Positions 1-20,520 are shown, numbered from the stretch's first letter. The stretch: 64,000 nt of DNA from Allodiplogaster sudhausi (GCA_945643635.1 CALZFC010000010.1:1942001-2006000), one strand, 5' to 3'. Program-made: numbers and translations. The notes: generated by a model not told the origin, from the sequence alone.

Positions 1-245
1 TATTTTTTTGTTTAGAATTCCTTGTTAAAGAAGAAAATGCGCCCAAAATGGTGGTGTATAAGTAGTATTAAGAAGACCCGGTGGTTTCACGTTGTTTGTC
101 CTTGGTAAAGGGAGGGTATGGTCGGCCTTCTTTGATTAAGAAGACCAAAAGAACCTCTAATTATTAAATTGAATTCTAATTGTAATGTTTTAATAAGTCT
201 ATGTAATGTTTTAATAAGTCTACTGAGATGACACTTTGTAAGCAG
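1..245. other. Intronic sequence upstream of the first FAK exon seen
   Basis: AT-rich sequence with no convincing exon. It contains a short direct repeat (TAATGTTTTAATAAGTCTA at about 183-221). It is most simply the 3' part of a FAK intron, because the next element is a splice acceptor followed by FERM-domain coding sequence. Confidence 0.5.
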
Positions 246-9155
<8,910 letters not shown>

Positions 9156-11490
9156 CAGTTGGAATGGGTCTAGGATAGCCCTAAGGAGACCTTGGTAGAC
9201 CCCCAAGAATCGAGTGGAAGAAGGGGCGTATTCGAAGTTGTACAGCAAGTTTCTTTGTTGTTTTTTTTCTCATACTAGAAAATTGCAATAATTTCATCGT
9301 CCTTGAAACAAACTTAATTGTGACAGTACAAAACTATAATTTCTACCATAGATTGGATGTTATTTAATTTGCTAGAATTGTATATTTTAGTGCTTTGTAG
9401 CGGTCATTTGCGTTGCTTCAGCTTTCTAGCCAAATTTGCCTTTAACACTCAAGATCTTCGAATTCTGTTATTACCATACCATGAATCGGATAATTATTCG
9501 GCTAGCCTCCCATTATTGCCTTTCATTCGATTTCGCGCATTTTGTATACTGCTCCTATTGCTCTCTTTCTCTCTCTCTCTCACTCTCTCTCTCTATCTCT
9601 ATCTCCCTTTCTCTGTCTCTTTCTCTTACCCACTTTTTCTTATTAGCTCGCTCACCGTCTCGTAATTAAGAATTATGCTCACATCGAGATTATTCTTACT
9701 TTTGTTTCTGCTCTGTTTCCATTTCGGGTAGCATTTGCTTTGCTTTGTTTGTTTGTCTTCGCTAGACTCCACGACTAACAACGGAAATATTCTTCTTTTT
9801 TTTAAATTCTTACTTATCTTCTTACTCTTACAATTCGCAATCTCTGCTTCTGTGCCTGAAACTACTCGTTAAGTGTCACAGAAAAGTTAGTTACAGCCAG
9901 TAATCATGACCCAAATGCTCAAAAGCAAAAACCCCTAAGTTGCAATACTTCTTGTCATACTTTAAGCATACCCATGACATGCGGCCTTTTACTATGCTTC
10001 ACTTATATAAATACTTTTTTGTTATAAATTCATTTTCCGATCAGTATGACATAACTGCTTACATGGCCAGAGAGTCGACGCATATTGATAATGATACAGC
10101 ATAATCCAGGAGATAACTGTTGAATATAACGAGGGTAACAAGTAAGATCAAAACAAGGGAAGGGTAGTCAGATGAGCAGAGTATCCAACTTGTGGCCTCG
10201 AGGACGCTGCCCACACGCTGAACGCTGAGGACGCTGGACGCTGGACGCCGAGGACTTCCTTGTTTTGTCGAACCAGCCGAGAATATCTGCCGTCGTCTGA
10301 GTTAGCGGCGACTTGACGAAGCGGCCCGCCCGTCCACCAGATTGTGAAAAAGGTGTATGGTCGCCATATGGCTTTCACAGGCAGCTCTGTAAGGTCTTTG
10401 TGTTTTTTTTTAATAAGGAAAAGGCCCCTTATTGTCCGGATGAATGACTTCCTTAAATCTCCTCAAAAACGTCTGCCATTTCTATTGATCTGCGCTATTA
10501 TTCTTCGGTCATTGTATTTATTCTCAAAACCTTTTCACATCTATGAATTATCTTCAATCTCCTGGACGGGTTCTTGGGTGAGGGGGACCTGTCATCGGCG
10601 AAACTTTCGCTGTAGTTTGCCTTTGCTTCGTGTAATCGTTCTGAAAAATGCAACAACAAAAAAATTAATTGAAATAAAAAGTGAGAACGGACATGCTTTC
10701 GCTCTTCATTTCAATTATACCGTTTAGTGTTGGCTTGCCTCGCATGTATGTATGTATGTACATGGTGGCAGGCCTGTCCCTGTTCTTCCTCTCTCACCCT
10801 ATGCTATCCAGTATGTATAATCCATTTATATTATAATGGAAGATAAAGTATTTGTCCAAAGGTCCCACAATATATAGCTCTAATACAAACGGCAAAATGC
10901 AGATTTAATCGAGACAAAATGTTTTATAGTCATTCGAAATCTGGACCAGTGCCATCGCCGATAATGTCAATCAAATATTTTTCACGTCTACATTTGAATG
11001 TGTTTACTCATTTGTTTGTATATATTTGCATGTACAACTTGTATTCATCTTTGTTATGATTGTATTTATTTTCAAATCGCTTACGCATCTATGAATGCAT
11101 ATACTGATTTGATTCTGTATTCTGTATCTTTGAATGTATATTCAATCATTTCTTTGCATTGCTTTATGACATACATATGTATCTTAATAAATATTTTATC
11201 TTCAAACATAACAAGACAATATATGCAAAAAAAGTTTCCAGGATGGTTTGATGGTGAGGGGGACAGTCGTTGAAGTCGCTGAAGAAGGAGTACCGTAATC
11301 GTTCTAAAAATTCAAAAAAAAAATTGAAATAAAAATATATAAAAATTAAATAAAGTAAAAAAAATCTTACTTCATCGACGCTCAGAAAAAAAGTAAGTAG
11401 TATTTAGACACAAATAAAGCTTACTTGTTGACCGGCCAGCACATACATACATGTTCACGTCCACTAACTATAGGGGTTAATTCACTTCAC
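9156..11490. other. FAK-hypothetical gene spacer, with a diverged tandem duplication
   Basis: No supported gene. A (CT)n tract lies at 9560-9625. A GC-rich patch at 10190-10260 is built of GGACGCTG-like units. Two diverged copies of a segment lie at about 10490-10690 and 11050-11340: both carry GTATTTATTxTCAAA, then GGTGAGGGGGAC and then GTAATCGTTCT with an A-rich end. The open frames here have no recognisable protein pattern. Confidence 0.5.
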
Positions 11491-11505
11491 GGTGCTATAA
11501 ATGTA
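11490..11505 (+). promoter_or_regulatory. TATA box of the hypothetical gene
   Basis: GCTATAAATG lies about 50 bases upstream of the ATG at 11547 and fits a core-promoter TATA element. It supports this ATG as a true gene start. Confidence 0.5.
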
Positions 11506-11546
11506 TAAGGACTTCCAAACAACAAACAAACGGTGACAGCAGCAGC

Positions 11547-13461
11547 ATGCCATTGAAGTCAGCGGAGTTGATGGGCAGGATGGTGGACACGAGAGGTCTG
11601 TCTGTTGAGCTGCTGCTTGGCAAGGATGGGCAGTTAACGGAGTTAACGGGGACTGTGAGTCGTCGAGACCTGCAAAGAGGTAATTCAATATGCTTTTATT
11701 TACGGGCAAAGAATTTAATAATCCCCGCTATTCATTTCGTTTCACATCTCGAGTTCAACAATTCCAAACAAAGAATTACAAGTTTACCCTTAAGAAACTT
11801 TCATAAACAAGTCGATCATGTCATGAGGCGCAAAATCAAAGAGAATTGGTTCATTCCTTCAATTTGACCATGTTAAAAAAAATAATATCAGAGATAAAGG
11901 AATATTATTGTATGGAAATTAAATTACTTATAAAGTACATGCATCTGCAATGTAAACAAGGTGCACATTGATAATTAAGTGCAAAATGAACCGCGGAACT
12001 TCTGGGTGATCTCAGCGTATCTCTATCTGCGGAGTTTCTCACTTAGGAGCATCGGCTTCTGGAAAGCAAACGCTGCCCCTTTTAAGTCGTTTGGTTTCTG
12101 AATATGCGCTTCTTCTTATGGATCGCCTCGTTTTTATATCATTCCTATTCAAACTGCGTATTTTTCTTTTTTCTTTTTTGTTTATACGTTCAAGCGTTTT
12201 TCATTTCCATTTATATTTTACATTAATTTTGATGAATATTTTATATACAAGCACAATAAGACAATATGCACAACCAAAATTGCAACGTTAAATTTCCCAT
12301 CTTTCTTTTGATTGTCGAAGGGAATGATGGGAAATTAAAATAATAAAACCTCCACGAGAAGCGTACAGAGATGACGACATACCGTCAAGGGAGAGCACAA
12401 GAATTCGTTTATTTCCAAGTGGTGGTCTTACCAGACAACAAGAAAGAGACCAGTCATGCCAGTTATAAGAAATACACATATGTATATCAATGGTACCAAA
12501 TTAATCCTGGAATGAATTTTTGAGGAAACGATATTACAAAATATCTGGAAGTGTATAAGCCTCAAAATGAGAGAATGAGAAGTGAAGAACTAATACATGG
12601 CTAACTCTCTCCTCCTTAGACGGTCAACTTGTTTGGGTTGAAGAACAAAAGGGACCCTTGCAACTCCGCGTCATAAGAAAGAAGTCTCTTCATTTCATAG
12701 GTGAGTCGTGTGCCATAGATAAGTCTGAAAGACTTATTAATCAAAATATTTTAATATAATATATTTAAAAAAAAAATGATGTTCTCCATCTCGTGTTTCA
12801 TAGGCTTCATTCGCAGGTACGACATTGAAAAAGGGCTGTTTTAGAATCGTACATGTAGTTAGGTAGATCATCTAAAAATAATTAACACAAAAAATAGATG
12901 TTGTAATCTACTAACAATTTTAATTTCATAAAGAATATAAAAAAGGAAATGCAGACCTGTTCAGTGTTAGGTTGATATCATCGAAAATGATATCAATCAA
13001 ACGCATATATGGCGACAGTAATTGAATCCTGTTTGTAACGGAAGAAACTGCAATCGTATTCATTAAAACATAAACATATATAGATAGAAAGCAAATATCA
13101 ATATATCCTTCTAGGAAAATGGATGAGGCTGGCTGGCTATCTGCAGAATGCCTCTTTCACCTCTCTCTCTAGCTGCCCTCTGTCTACCACTTCTGTCAAC
13201 AAGCAATTAATAAGTCTCTCTGATATGTTAGAACTTTCTTCTTGGACCAAATCGTGTGTACAGTCTAAGCCATACAATCGAAAAGGTAACGAAACTGTAC
13301 AGCGCGGGCTATTTAAAGGAGTAATTATCCCACGGCGCACACACGGGACAAATCACGCCGAACACGGGCCAAACGTTACTACTCAGACGTGTGCGAAAAT
13401 TAGAGGGCAATATTTCCCACACTTTATGGCTATGATAGAACGGTTTCTTCTAGAAAGCTAG
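11547..13461 (+). CDS. Hypothetical protein, three exons
   Basis: Exons 11547-11679, 12620-12700 and 13115-13461 join in frame: exon 1 ends in phase 1 and exon 2 resumes as GAC, and exon 2 ends in phase 1 and exon 3 resumes as GGA. The predicted protein is about 186 residues, starts MPLKSAELMGRMVDTRG, and has a central DGQLVWVEEQKGPLQL segment. I do not recognise the family. Support for coding comes from a diverged copy of exons 2-3 at 21.1-21.7 kb, in which the exon-2 frame is kept (DGQLIWVQEEK). The C-terminal half of exon 3 has no such support and the true end may be earlier. No signal peptide or membrane segment is evident. Confidence 0.5.
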
Positions 13462-14046
13462 AAATCTAGAAATCTAGAAATCTAAAAATCCAATTATCCA
13501 ACATAAAAGTTGGATACACTCCGGTCCGTAAAAAAAGGCAAAAGAGCTACAGAGAAGGCTATAGAATCATGTGGAAAAAATTTAGGATCTGTAGCTTAAT
13601 TGTATCGCACTGTCCTGCTTTACACCTCCCGGGCAGTAAAGGAAAACGAAGTTGAAGAACGTGATCGAACAGCGTGGAACGGGCATGAAGTTGGTGAGTT
13701 GTGATACGCTGTTGATCCGGGTCATTGTCAGCGTGAAGTTATTTGTGTGAAGTCGTCAGCGTCGTAGAGTAATGTAAGTAAAGTAAGTATGCTTTTAATA
13801 TTGTGGTATGTATATGTTTGAAGTATAGATGTACATATGTATGTTTATTTGCGTTATATCAAAAAATATCTTTATTAGAATAGATTGTATATTTTCATGT
13901 GTACACGGCTGTGAGTATGTGAGTATGCAAGTTTTTAGAGAATGATGGATAATTTATTAAAGGCAGTAATTATATATCTCAATTATATATCCCAATGATG
14001 AGTAATAGGTATATGTTAACAAATCCACGATGTATGATCAATTAGA
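13462..14046. other. Spacer, no gene seen
   Basis: AT-rich sequence with a short triplicated CTAGAAAG/CTAGAAAT motif at 13447-13480 and ATGTATG-type simple repeats near 13805-13845. Nothing coding is supported. Confidence 0.5.
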
Positions 14047-14505
14047 TTACGGTGGTGGCGGATTGATCTCAATATTGATCGAGATGTGTCCAATGTCCAT
14101 GTCGATGGTACCATGCAGATGATGGTTTCTGGCTGTGCCATGAGTGATGACGATGGTTGTTGAACTGATTGGTTCTGAGAGACTTCCATAGAGGTGTTGA
14201 CTGGGGAAGTATAGTGTCTTCCAGACGGGAACAAAGATCCATCCAATCGGGTGGTGAGTGACTGGCGGTGCGTACTCGGATGTAGGGTATAGGTAGGCGA
14301 ATGTGTGTTCAATGCGGAGGAAGACGCTGCAAGGATCGTCAGGCATTTGAAGACGGGGATGGAATTGTGCCTTGATCTTCAGTGGATCCATGACAATGGC
14401 GTGGTATGCCAATGAAGAGAGTGATTTGGGTGAGCGAGTCGGGAGACCAGGTCTTCCATTCATTGCTTTTGAGAAGACTGATACAAATGTGTTCTCATCT
14501 CTCAA
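14047..14505 (-). CDS. Hypothetical ORF in the mobile zone (terminal exon?)
   Basis: A 152-residue open frame with strongly wobble-biased codons, containing MDPLKIKAQFHPRLQMPDD and ending NIEINPPPP then stop. I do not recognise the family. It lies on the same strand as, and just downstream of, the exons at 14.6-15.5 kb, so it could be the last exon of that gene or a separate small gene. The position suggests a mobile-element passenger; that is inference only. Confidence 0.45.
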   Translation of the reverse strand: MRDENTFVSVFSKAMNGRPGLPTRSPKSLSSLAYHAIVMDPLKIKAQFHPRLQMPDDPCSVFLRIEHTFAYLYPTSEYAPPVTHHPIGWIFVPVWKTLYFPSQHLYGSLSEPISSTTIVITHGTARNHHLHGTIDMDIGHISINIEINPPPP

Positions 14506-14639
14506 TATATGATGGAGATGGTGATAAAATTGCTCGGAAGGATAAGATTCCCACGTTATAAAAAAAATTGATCGAAAGAGTGATTTGATGCTTCTGCTGC
14601 TAAATGTTAACTATGGGGATAGCTATAGAATGATGACTT

Positions 14640-15510
14640 GTCCTTTGGTATTTGGTAAATGAGATATTAAGAAGGTCAGAGAGAGTGTGCCAGGATATTA
14701 GCATCATCTGTGTAAGGGCCGCGGTAGAGAGGCGTCCTCTCTCTCTCTGTAGACGTCGACTACCACGAGCTGGATGTCTCGGAGTTCTGCTTGCCATGCA
14801 GCAACATCACGAAGTCCGTAGGTTGCCTTCAGAGGCATACCGTACTGCTCGTGGAGTTCAATGGCTGCCTTCCATTGATTCTTCTGATTCCGCCGCTTAA
14901 AATTCTTTAAAGCCTGGGTGTTTTGTAGCCGAAACGTATCTCTTATTGTCAGGAAAAGCGTGCGCAGATGCTTGTGGTATTCCAGGCCGATTACAATTGC
15001 CTTTGCAAGGCAATGTTCCTCACCTATAAATTATGTATTACATTTAAATTTTTCAGATTAATGCATTTTTTTATTGAAATAAAATAAATTTGCAGGCATT
15101 TGTATAGAGAAAAAATAATAGTAAAAGCAAGCATCTATAAAATTGAGTTATTCGTACCAAAGACTTTGGTGATGTTATCCTTGGTGTGTGTGTGATGATG
15201 TCCGCCTTCTTTCCCTAGCCCGTTGAGAAGTCGCAATAGACGACTTTCACATCCAACTGAAATTAAAGTTCCAAGCTTCTTTTAATATTTAAATTTTAAT
15301 TACCTTGTCGAAGAGGAAACTCCTGAGCTGGTTGAAGCAAATGCCATTTCTCTTTGGACAACGGCGATGTTGATGTCTGCTAGAGGGCGCATGGGGGTGT
15401 TGAAAGACCTCGTCGCCCCTTCCTGGGTGACAGTCAGAGAGACTCTCACATTGTTGGAATGACGCTTGCTCTCTGGCACGTTCCGTTGGACGAGAACGGC
15501 GAGAATCTTA
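14640..15510 (-). pseudogene. Fragment possibly resembling the N-terminal region of Polinton-type DNA polymerase B
   Basis: Putative exons lie at about 15510-15305, 15260-15160 and 15026-14700. The last two join in phase as KVFG/EEHCLAKAIVIGL. The motif (xxCLAKAIVxGL, then a long basic helix, QWKAAIELHEQYGMPL, then WQAELRDIQLVVVDV) resembles the conserved N-terminal block of DNA_pol_B_2 proteins carried by Polintons, which usually reads CLARAIV followed by a Q-x-I-x-V strand. The frame breaks at an AGAGAGAGAG run near 14750, with coding-like sequence continuing in another frame, so the copy is probably decayed. The match rests on pattern memory only. Alternative: an unrelated nematode gene. 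Confidence 0.35.
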
Positions 15511-15556
15511 ATATGTATTTTAAATTTGAATACCAGTTAAATTTTACCTCAGAGAG

Positions 15557-16600
15557 ATGTGTGGTCGCCACGATCCAAATTTTCCCACGGTCCTGTGCCC
15601 CAGCGGTCTGTTAGCCCTAAGCCCCGCCCCCTCCCCCTTCTATGTGCCCCAGCGGTCTGTGGGGGTGCCTGTGACGCCAGATTTTCCCACGTTCCGGGGA
15701 ACCCCCTCTACGGGGGAACCCCCTAAGGAATGTTTGGAATGTATGATGACGTCAATCAATTACACAAATTAGGCATCAATTAGTGTATCAATTTCACTAA
15801 TTAGGCCCTCCAGTTTTTGGGGGGTTTTTGGCCCTCCAAAGTTTGGGGGTTATTTCTATTTTTGGTGTGTTCGATGTTTCCTATAAATACAGATACGCTT
15901 TCCACAAAACTTGAACCAGGTCTTAAGGTCGACAGAGCCACGGCGCAACCATTACACTAGTCGGCTGATGTACATAGACTCTATCATTGCTTTTACATAT
16001 CTCTCGGGGGATGCGCCACGATCCAAATTTTCCCACTCTCTCTACTTCTCTTTCTCTACTCTCTCTTTCTCTACACACACTCTCTCTCTATACTCTCTCT
16101 CTTTCTCTGCAATATTTCTTTCTTTTTATTTCTATATTTCTCTCCACTTATTCTCTACTCTTCCTCTTTCTCTACACAATCTCTCTATCTCTACACTCTT
16201 TCTCTCTTCCCTCTCTCTCTCTATCTCTACACTATTTCTCTCTCTCTCTATACTCTCTCTCTTTCTCTACACACTCTCTCTCTCTTTTTCTTTCTCTGTA
16301 TCTCTACACTATTTCACCCTTGCTACTATTTGGATCGGATATGGATTGAGCATTCATTCTCTCTCTTCCCTCTCTCGGGGGATGCGCCACGATCCAAATT
16401 TTCCCACGCTCCCTTCCATCTCTCTTTCTTTCTCTACTCTCTCTCTCTCTCTTTACACTTTCTCTCTCTCTCTCTCACCCTTCCCTCTCTCTATCTATCA
16501 TCACTGGATTTGCCCCTCTCTGACGCCACTTCTCCCCTTCACATCAAGTCTTACAATCTTGCTGCCCGCTTACCCCTTCATCCTATGAGTCATTTCTTCT
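15557..16600 (+). repeat. CT-rich repeat block with a recurring 22-bp motif
   Basis: The motif GCCACGATCCAAATTTTCCC occurs three times (about 15569, 16014, 16383). The last two copies share the longer context CTCTCGGGGGATGC and sit about 369 bp apart, each followed by a (CT)n tract. The long Ser/Leu-rich frames across 15.9-16.8 kb are translations of this block and are not counted as genes. Confidence 0.75.
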
Positions 16601-16944
16601 CCTCTCTTCCCGCACTCATTCAATGCAACATGAAATCACACAAAGCGAATATACTCAAACCACTACTACACAGAAATGTTTTCCTCTACATTTTTTCAAT
16701 TATACACAATCGAATCACATTTTCTTCTATTTTTCAAAGTTATGAATTATTTTTTCCCGCCATGTATTTTTCAAACAAAACTTATTTATTTTCGCATATA
16801 TAAAATCAGATATTTACAGAATACTTAGCGGCGACAGAAGATGATTCGAAACTGTCCCTTGCGTTACCATCATCGAATCGCCAAGACTGATGGCATGGCG
16901 GGACTGCCTAATACATACATATCTTACAAATAACAAGAATTCAA

Positions 16945-17831
16945 TCACGCAACTTCAAAGAAGCCGCAGCCGGTGCAGGAGATGAGTTGTCTGTCGCGAA
17001 CATCAACGGTCTTCTTAAGGGCGGGCTCTTCACAGCAGTTAATAGGCCGGTAGAGTCAACTTGTTGTATCCATTCTCTTTATTACCTATCTCCCCGGTTT
17101 GTCAAATTTATTGTTTCCCTTATATACTTTTTTTTATTTAATAATATTTCCACGTGTGTTACATAACTATGTTCCACCGTATAAATTGATTGATTGATAG
17201 AGAGACAGTTCGTGGTTGCTTTTGTCAGCTGAGAAGAAGCCGCACCCTCCTTTGTAGCAGGCCTCAGCAGGGCACCACCGGCGATGCACGCATATCCAGA
17301 AGGGCTGGTTTACGGGCTCCTAAAGAATTTTTCTCTTTTTAAAAAGATATCGCCCTAGTCTTGCGAAGGCATTTAATCTCTCTCTCTCCCTACTGTGAGA
17401 CCTATCCGTCTCTACGCCTATAACACGTTGTTAACACGTCATCCCGTCCGATCTTTCAAGTTAAGCAACGCTGAGCCTGGCTAGTACTTGGTTCAGAAAT
17501 GACTAGGAGACAAGTGCACTCTCTTCTCTCTCTCTTCAAAAATATGAAAACATACAGCACGAGTCTGACGAAGCCGGCGGCTTGGCTGCTGGCAGTAACA
17601 CTCGGGACGATCCCAAATGTCTTCTTTCTTAATCTTCTCGGGCGTGAAGACTTTCTTTGTTTCCTAAATAATATTTCAGAATAAAGATATTTCAAAATAA
17701 AATGAAAAAGTGAAAACTCAGAATAAATAAATAGATTTCAAAATTAAGTGAAAATCAATTACCAGCTTCTCATCTGCAGACTTCCTCTTCATCCTGTTGA
17801 ACTTCGCGGCGGCAGGCATCTGGGAAGTCAT
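16945..17831 (-). CDS. GRF-like zinc-finger protein, copy 1
   Basis: Exons 17831-17763, 17663-17556 and 17319 to about 17175 join in phase 0. A C-terminal exon lies near 17070-16945 and its join is uncertain. The protein starts MTSQMPAAAKFNRMKRKSAD. The core has a C-x-C pair (CYC), then NQPFWIC, then GGCGFFSAD, the spacing of a GRF zinc finger (CxC ... N-x-x-F-W/Y-x-C ... C-x-F-F). The C-terminus has a second CxxC pair in CTGCGFFEVA. GRF fingers are known single-strand nucleic-acid binders in topoisomerase III, APE2 and NEIL3; the role here is unknown. A TATA element lies upstream at 17887-17896. It is tandem with copy 2 at 18.5-19.3 kb. Confidence 0.55.
17413..17510 (+). pseudogene. 5S rRNA-like sequence 1
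   Basis: The stretch matches the general order of nematode 5S rRNA: CACGTTG, then CATCCCGTCCGATCT, then CAAGTTAAGCAACG, then a GCCTGG..TAGTACTTGG block. The ends are diverged and the 3' third decays after GGTTCAGAAATGAC. It is probably a dispersed 5S pseudogene or a 5S-derived retroposon, not a functional gene. It lies in an intron of the GRF-like gene, on the opposite strand. Confidence 0.75.
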
Positions 17832-17884
17832 TAGAGAGCGAGAGAGAGCAACCGCACAGTGAGAGGATAGAGATATGACTGTGC

Positions 17885-17897
17885 CTTTATATACCCT
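17885..17897 (-). promoter_or_regulatory. TATA box of GRF-like copy 1
   Basis: On the minus strand GGGTATATAAAGGC lies about 55-65 bases upstream of the start codon. The paralogous promoter at about 19326-19340 reads GGGTAGATAAAGAC, so its TATA element is mutated. Confidence 0.6.
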
Positions 17898-18539
17898 TTG
17901 CTATGGTCACTATTTCGCAATCACTATTTCGCAATATCAAAAATATCGTCTGCAAAAGAGTCATGTGATCACTTAGCATAACTATACGAATTTTTGCAAC
18001 ACTTTCTCACAGAGATAAGATCAGTAGATGCTCGCAACAAGCCTTCAGGGGGAAAAGAGATAGAGATCTGCAGACACTTATGCATCTTTCACTCTCTCAT
18101 TTTCACACACTCTCTAACCTCATTTTCCGTTGTAGATATTAATGCTGACTTTTGCGCCTTTTTCCACTTTGATTGTAACACTGCCGCCGGGAACGGAAAT
18201 CTGCAATCTCGGCAATATATCCAATTTACTGCTCATACACTCACATATTAAAGGGGTAATTAATAAAGAGCAATGCTTGTCTCTATATCCTTTTTAATTT
18301 TCAAAATACGTATTCATTCGAATAGTATTTGAATAAATTTTCCCCGACACGCATTTTTCAAACACTTATTTAAAGTTGTTTATTTTCACAAACATTAATA
18401 ATTACAACGAGATGTTTACAGGAAGTCAATCGGATAGCCAAGATTGCGAAAATGCTTTTAAATGGTTACACAGTATTGTCAACATAGCTTATTTACAGCA
18501 ATAAAGGCACAGAATCGTGAATTAAAAAAGAATCAGGAA

Positions 18540-19269
18540 ATATCAGTTTACTTCATAGAAGTCGCAGTTCTTACACCGAGTGATGAAGCGTTCATACTAA
18601 ATAATATTTAATTATTATATTTAAATTTAAAAAAAATCGTATATCAAGTTAACCTTGTCAGTTCCCTGCATATGTTGAGCATCCTCACAGCACTTCACGG
18701 TTTCGTAGAAATCGATCTTCTTATCGTCCTTATCGTCCTCGAAGAAGTTGCAGCCCCCTTCTGTTTTTCCATTCTTCCATCTTTAAATTGCACAGCACCA
18801 GAAAGGAGCATTCAATGGCTCCTAAAATTATTTCTAATATATAATAATTTAGTTATAATAATGATTTATTTTATTCAAGAGTTTCTCACCTTGTGCGTCC
18901 TTCTCATTCTTCGCGTCATTTTTCCGCATTTGCAGAGAGGACGGAATCTTTGGAAGAAATCGTTGAGGATTGCCTTTCCTTGAAGGCGCATAATGCGCTT
19001 CTGGTCCTTAAATAAATACAATAAGCATTTAAATTTATCTCAACAAAAAATCGAACTCGGGCGACCAATTGACTTCCTCTTTCTTCACCATCTTCGCACT
19101 CGCCTGAAGAATATCACCATTATGTTTCTGGACAGTAATTAATAGAAAAAATTTTTCTACATTATTTCGCAACAGTTCTTTCTCTTCAAAAAACACTAAC
19201 CACATTCTCCTCAGCAGCCTTCCTCTTCATCGTGTTGAACTTCGAGGTAGCAGGTATCTGGGAATCCAT
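18540..19269 (-). pseudogene. GRF-like zinc-finger protein, copy 2 (one in-frame stop)
   Basis: Paralog of the gene at 16.9-17.8 kb. Exons are 19269-19201 (starts MDSQIPATSKFNTMKRKAAE), 19127 to about 19060, 19006-18890, 18821 to about 18655, and a terminal exon near 18590-18548. Exon 3 carries CKCG, exon 4 carries NAPFWCC and then EGGCNFFEDD, and the end reads CKNCDFYEVN, parallel to copy 1. A TAA at 18783-18785 interrupts exon 4 between NAPFWCCAI and RWKNGK while the frame continues intact on both sides. It is either a recent pseudogene or read through; the mutated TATA element favours decay. Confidence 0.5.
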
Positions 19270-20424
19270 GAGAGAGCGAAACACAGCAACCGCACACTTA
19301 CAGCGTAGAGGTCTGACTATGTCTTTATCTACCCTTTGCTGCAGTCATGATTTCGCAATACCATATGGTAAATGGATGTCTGGGAAGCCGACACATTATT
19401 TCGCTGCACTAGCTTCCCGACGGAAAGATAAAGATCAGTAAATCTTAGTAGAATGCCCGCAAGGAAAAGTACAAGTATAAACGTGTCAAAGAACACTTAT
19501 TGTCTATTTCTCATCTCTCTATTTCTTCACCCCATGCTTTAGCTCTTCTATTATCACAACATTACTTTATCCATATGCAACATGTTCGAAATGGAAATAA
19601 ATTAATTTTCATCACGGCTCTCTCTGACACATACATTCGTTACATGAGTCTATTCTCCATGTTTCAACTTTTTTTTACTTCATATTCTGTAGACAGTTCA
19701 ATTACTCATAATTATTTATCAGAACATAATCAATACAAAAAAAAGAAATTCATCGCTCCCTATTCAGGTATTCTCTTCTATACTCTTCTCTTTTCGATAT
19801 CGCTCGGTGTCTCCTTTACCGACAGTCTTCCTTGCGGCATGCTCTAAATTAAAAGAATTAAACCAAATTCTCAATTAAATAGATTAAAACGAGTTAGCAC
19901 ACCAAATTCTCAATTAAATATATTAAAACAAAAAATTAACACATACGCACCTGTGCTCCAGTTATCCAAGACAAGGTAGAATGCGTCGATGTACTAGCCT
20001 TCTCTATGAAGGCTATACATGCATATTAAATAAGCCATATATATGATGGCATCTAAATCAGAGAAAAGAATTACTATAAGAGAGAAAGAGGGAAGACTGC
20101 TTCACAGTCTGTCAGTTGGTACAATACGCACTCCCGGCAATTCTTTTGTTTTCATTTCCCCCTTGCAGCCAATGAATTGCTTGTCTAATGGCGCTCTCTC
20201 TCCATACAGTCATCTTCTTATCTTCCCTCTTCTCTCTCTCTCTATTCTCTATCTCTCTTTTTTCTCTATCTTCTCTTCCTCTCTATTCTATCTCATTTTC
20301 TCTCACTTCCTACTCTCTTTTCAGCCTTCTTCGTATTTGCAATATTTTATCTCTAGGCTTGATCTTTTTCCCTCATCCCTCTTTCCATAAACTTTTACCG
20401 ATTTACCAGCATACATGTGTATAA
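19270..20424. other. Spacer with simple repeats, no gene seen
   Basis: AT-rich spacer between copy 2 of the GRF-like gene and the second 5S-like remnant. It contains a short direct repeat (CACCAAATTCTCAATTAAAT context at about 19860-19925) and a (CT)n tract at 20185-20310. No exon is supported. Confidence 0.5.
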
Positions 20425-20429
20425 ACGAA

Positions 20430-20520
20430 CACAGCGTGTTGGGAACATGCTATCCCTTCCGATCTGGCAATTAAACATCGTTGGACCTTACTAGAGTTAG
20501 GATCGGAGATCTCTCGGGCA
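20430..20520 (+). pseudogene. 5S rRNA-like sequence 2
   Basis: A second degenerate 5S-like stretch in the same orientation as the first. It shows GCGTGTTGGGAACATGC, CCTTCCGATCTGGCAA, TTAAACATCGTTGGACC and AGGATCGGAGA in the 5S order. It diverges differently from copy 1, so they are probably independent insertions or an old duplication. Confidence 0.65.

Noticed and set aside
15911..16803. 225-codon and 157-codon Ser/Leu/Tyr-rich frames
   Set aside because: They are generated by (CT)n repeats and a recurring 22-bp motif; no domain, no splice support.
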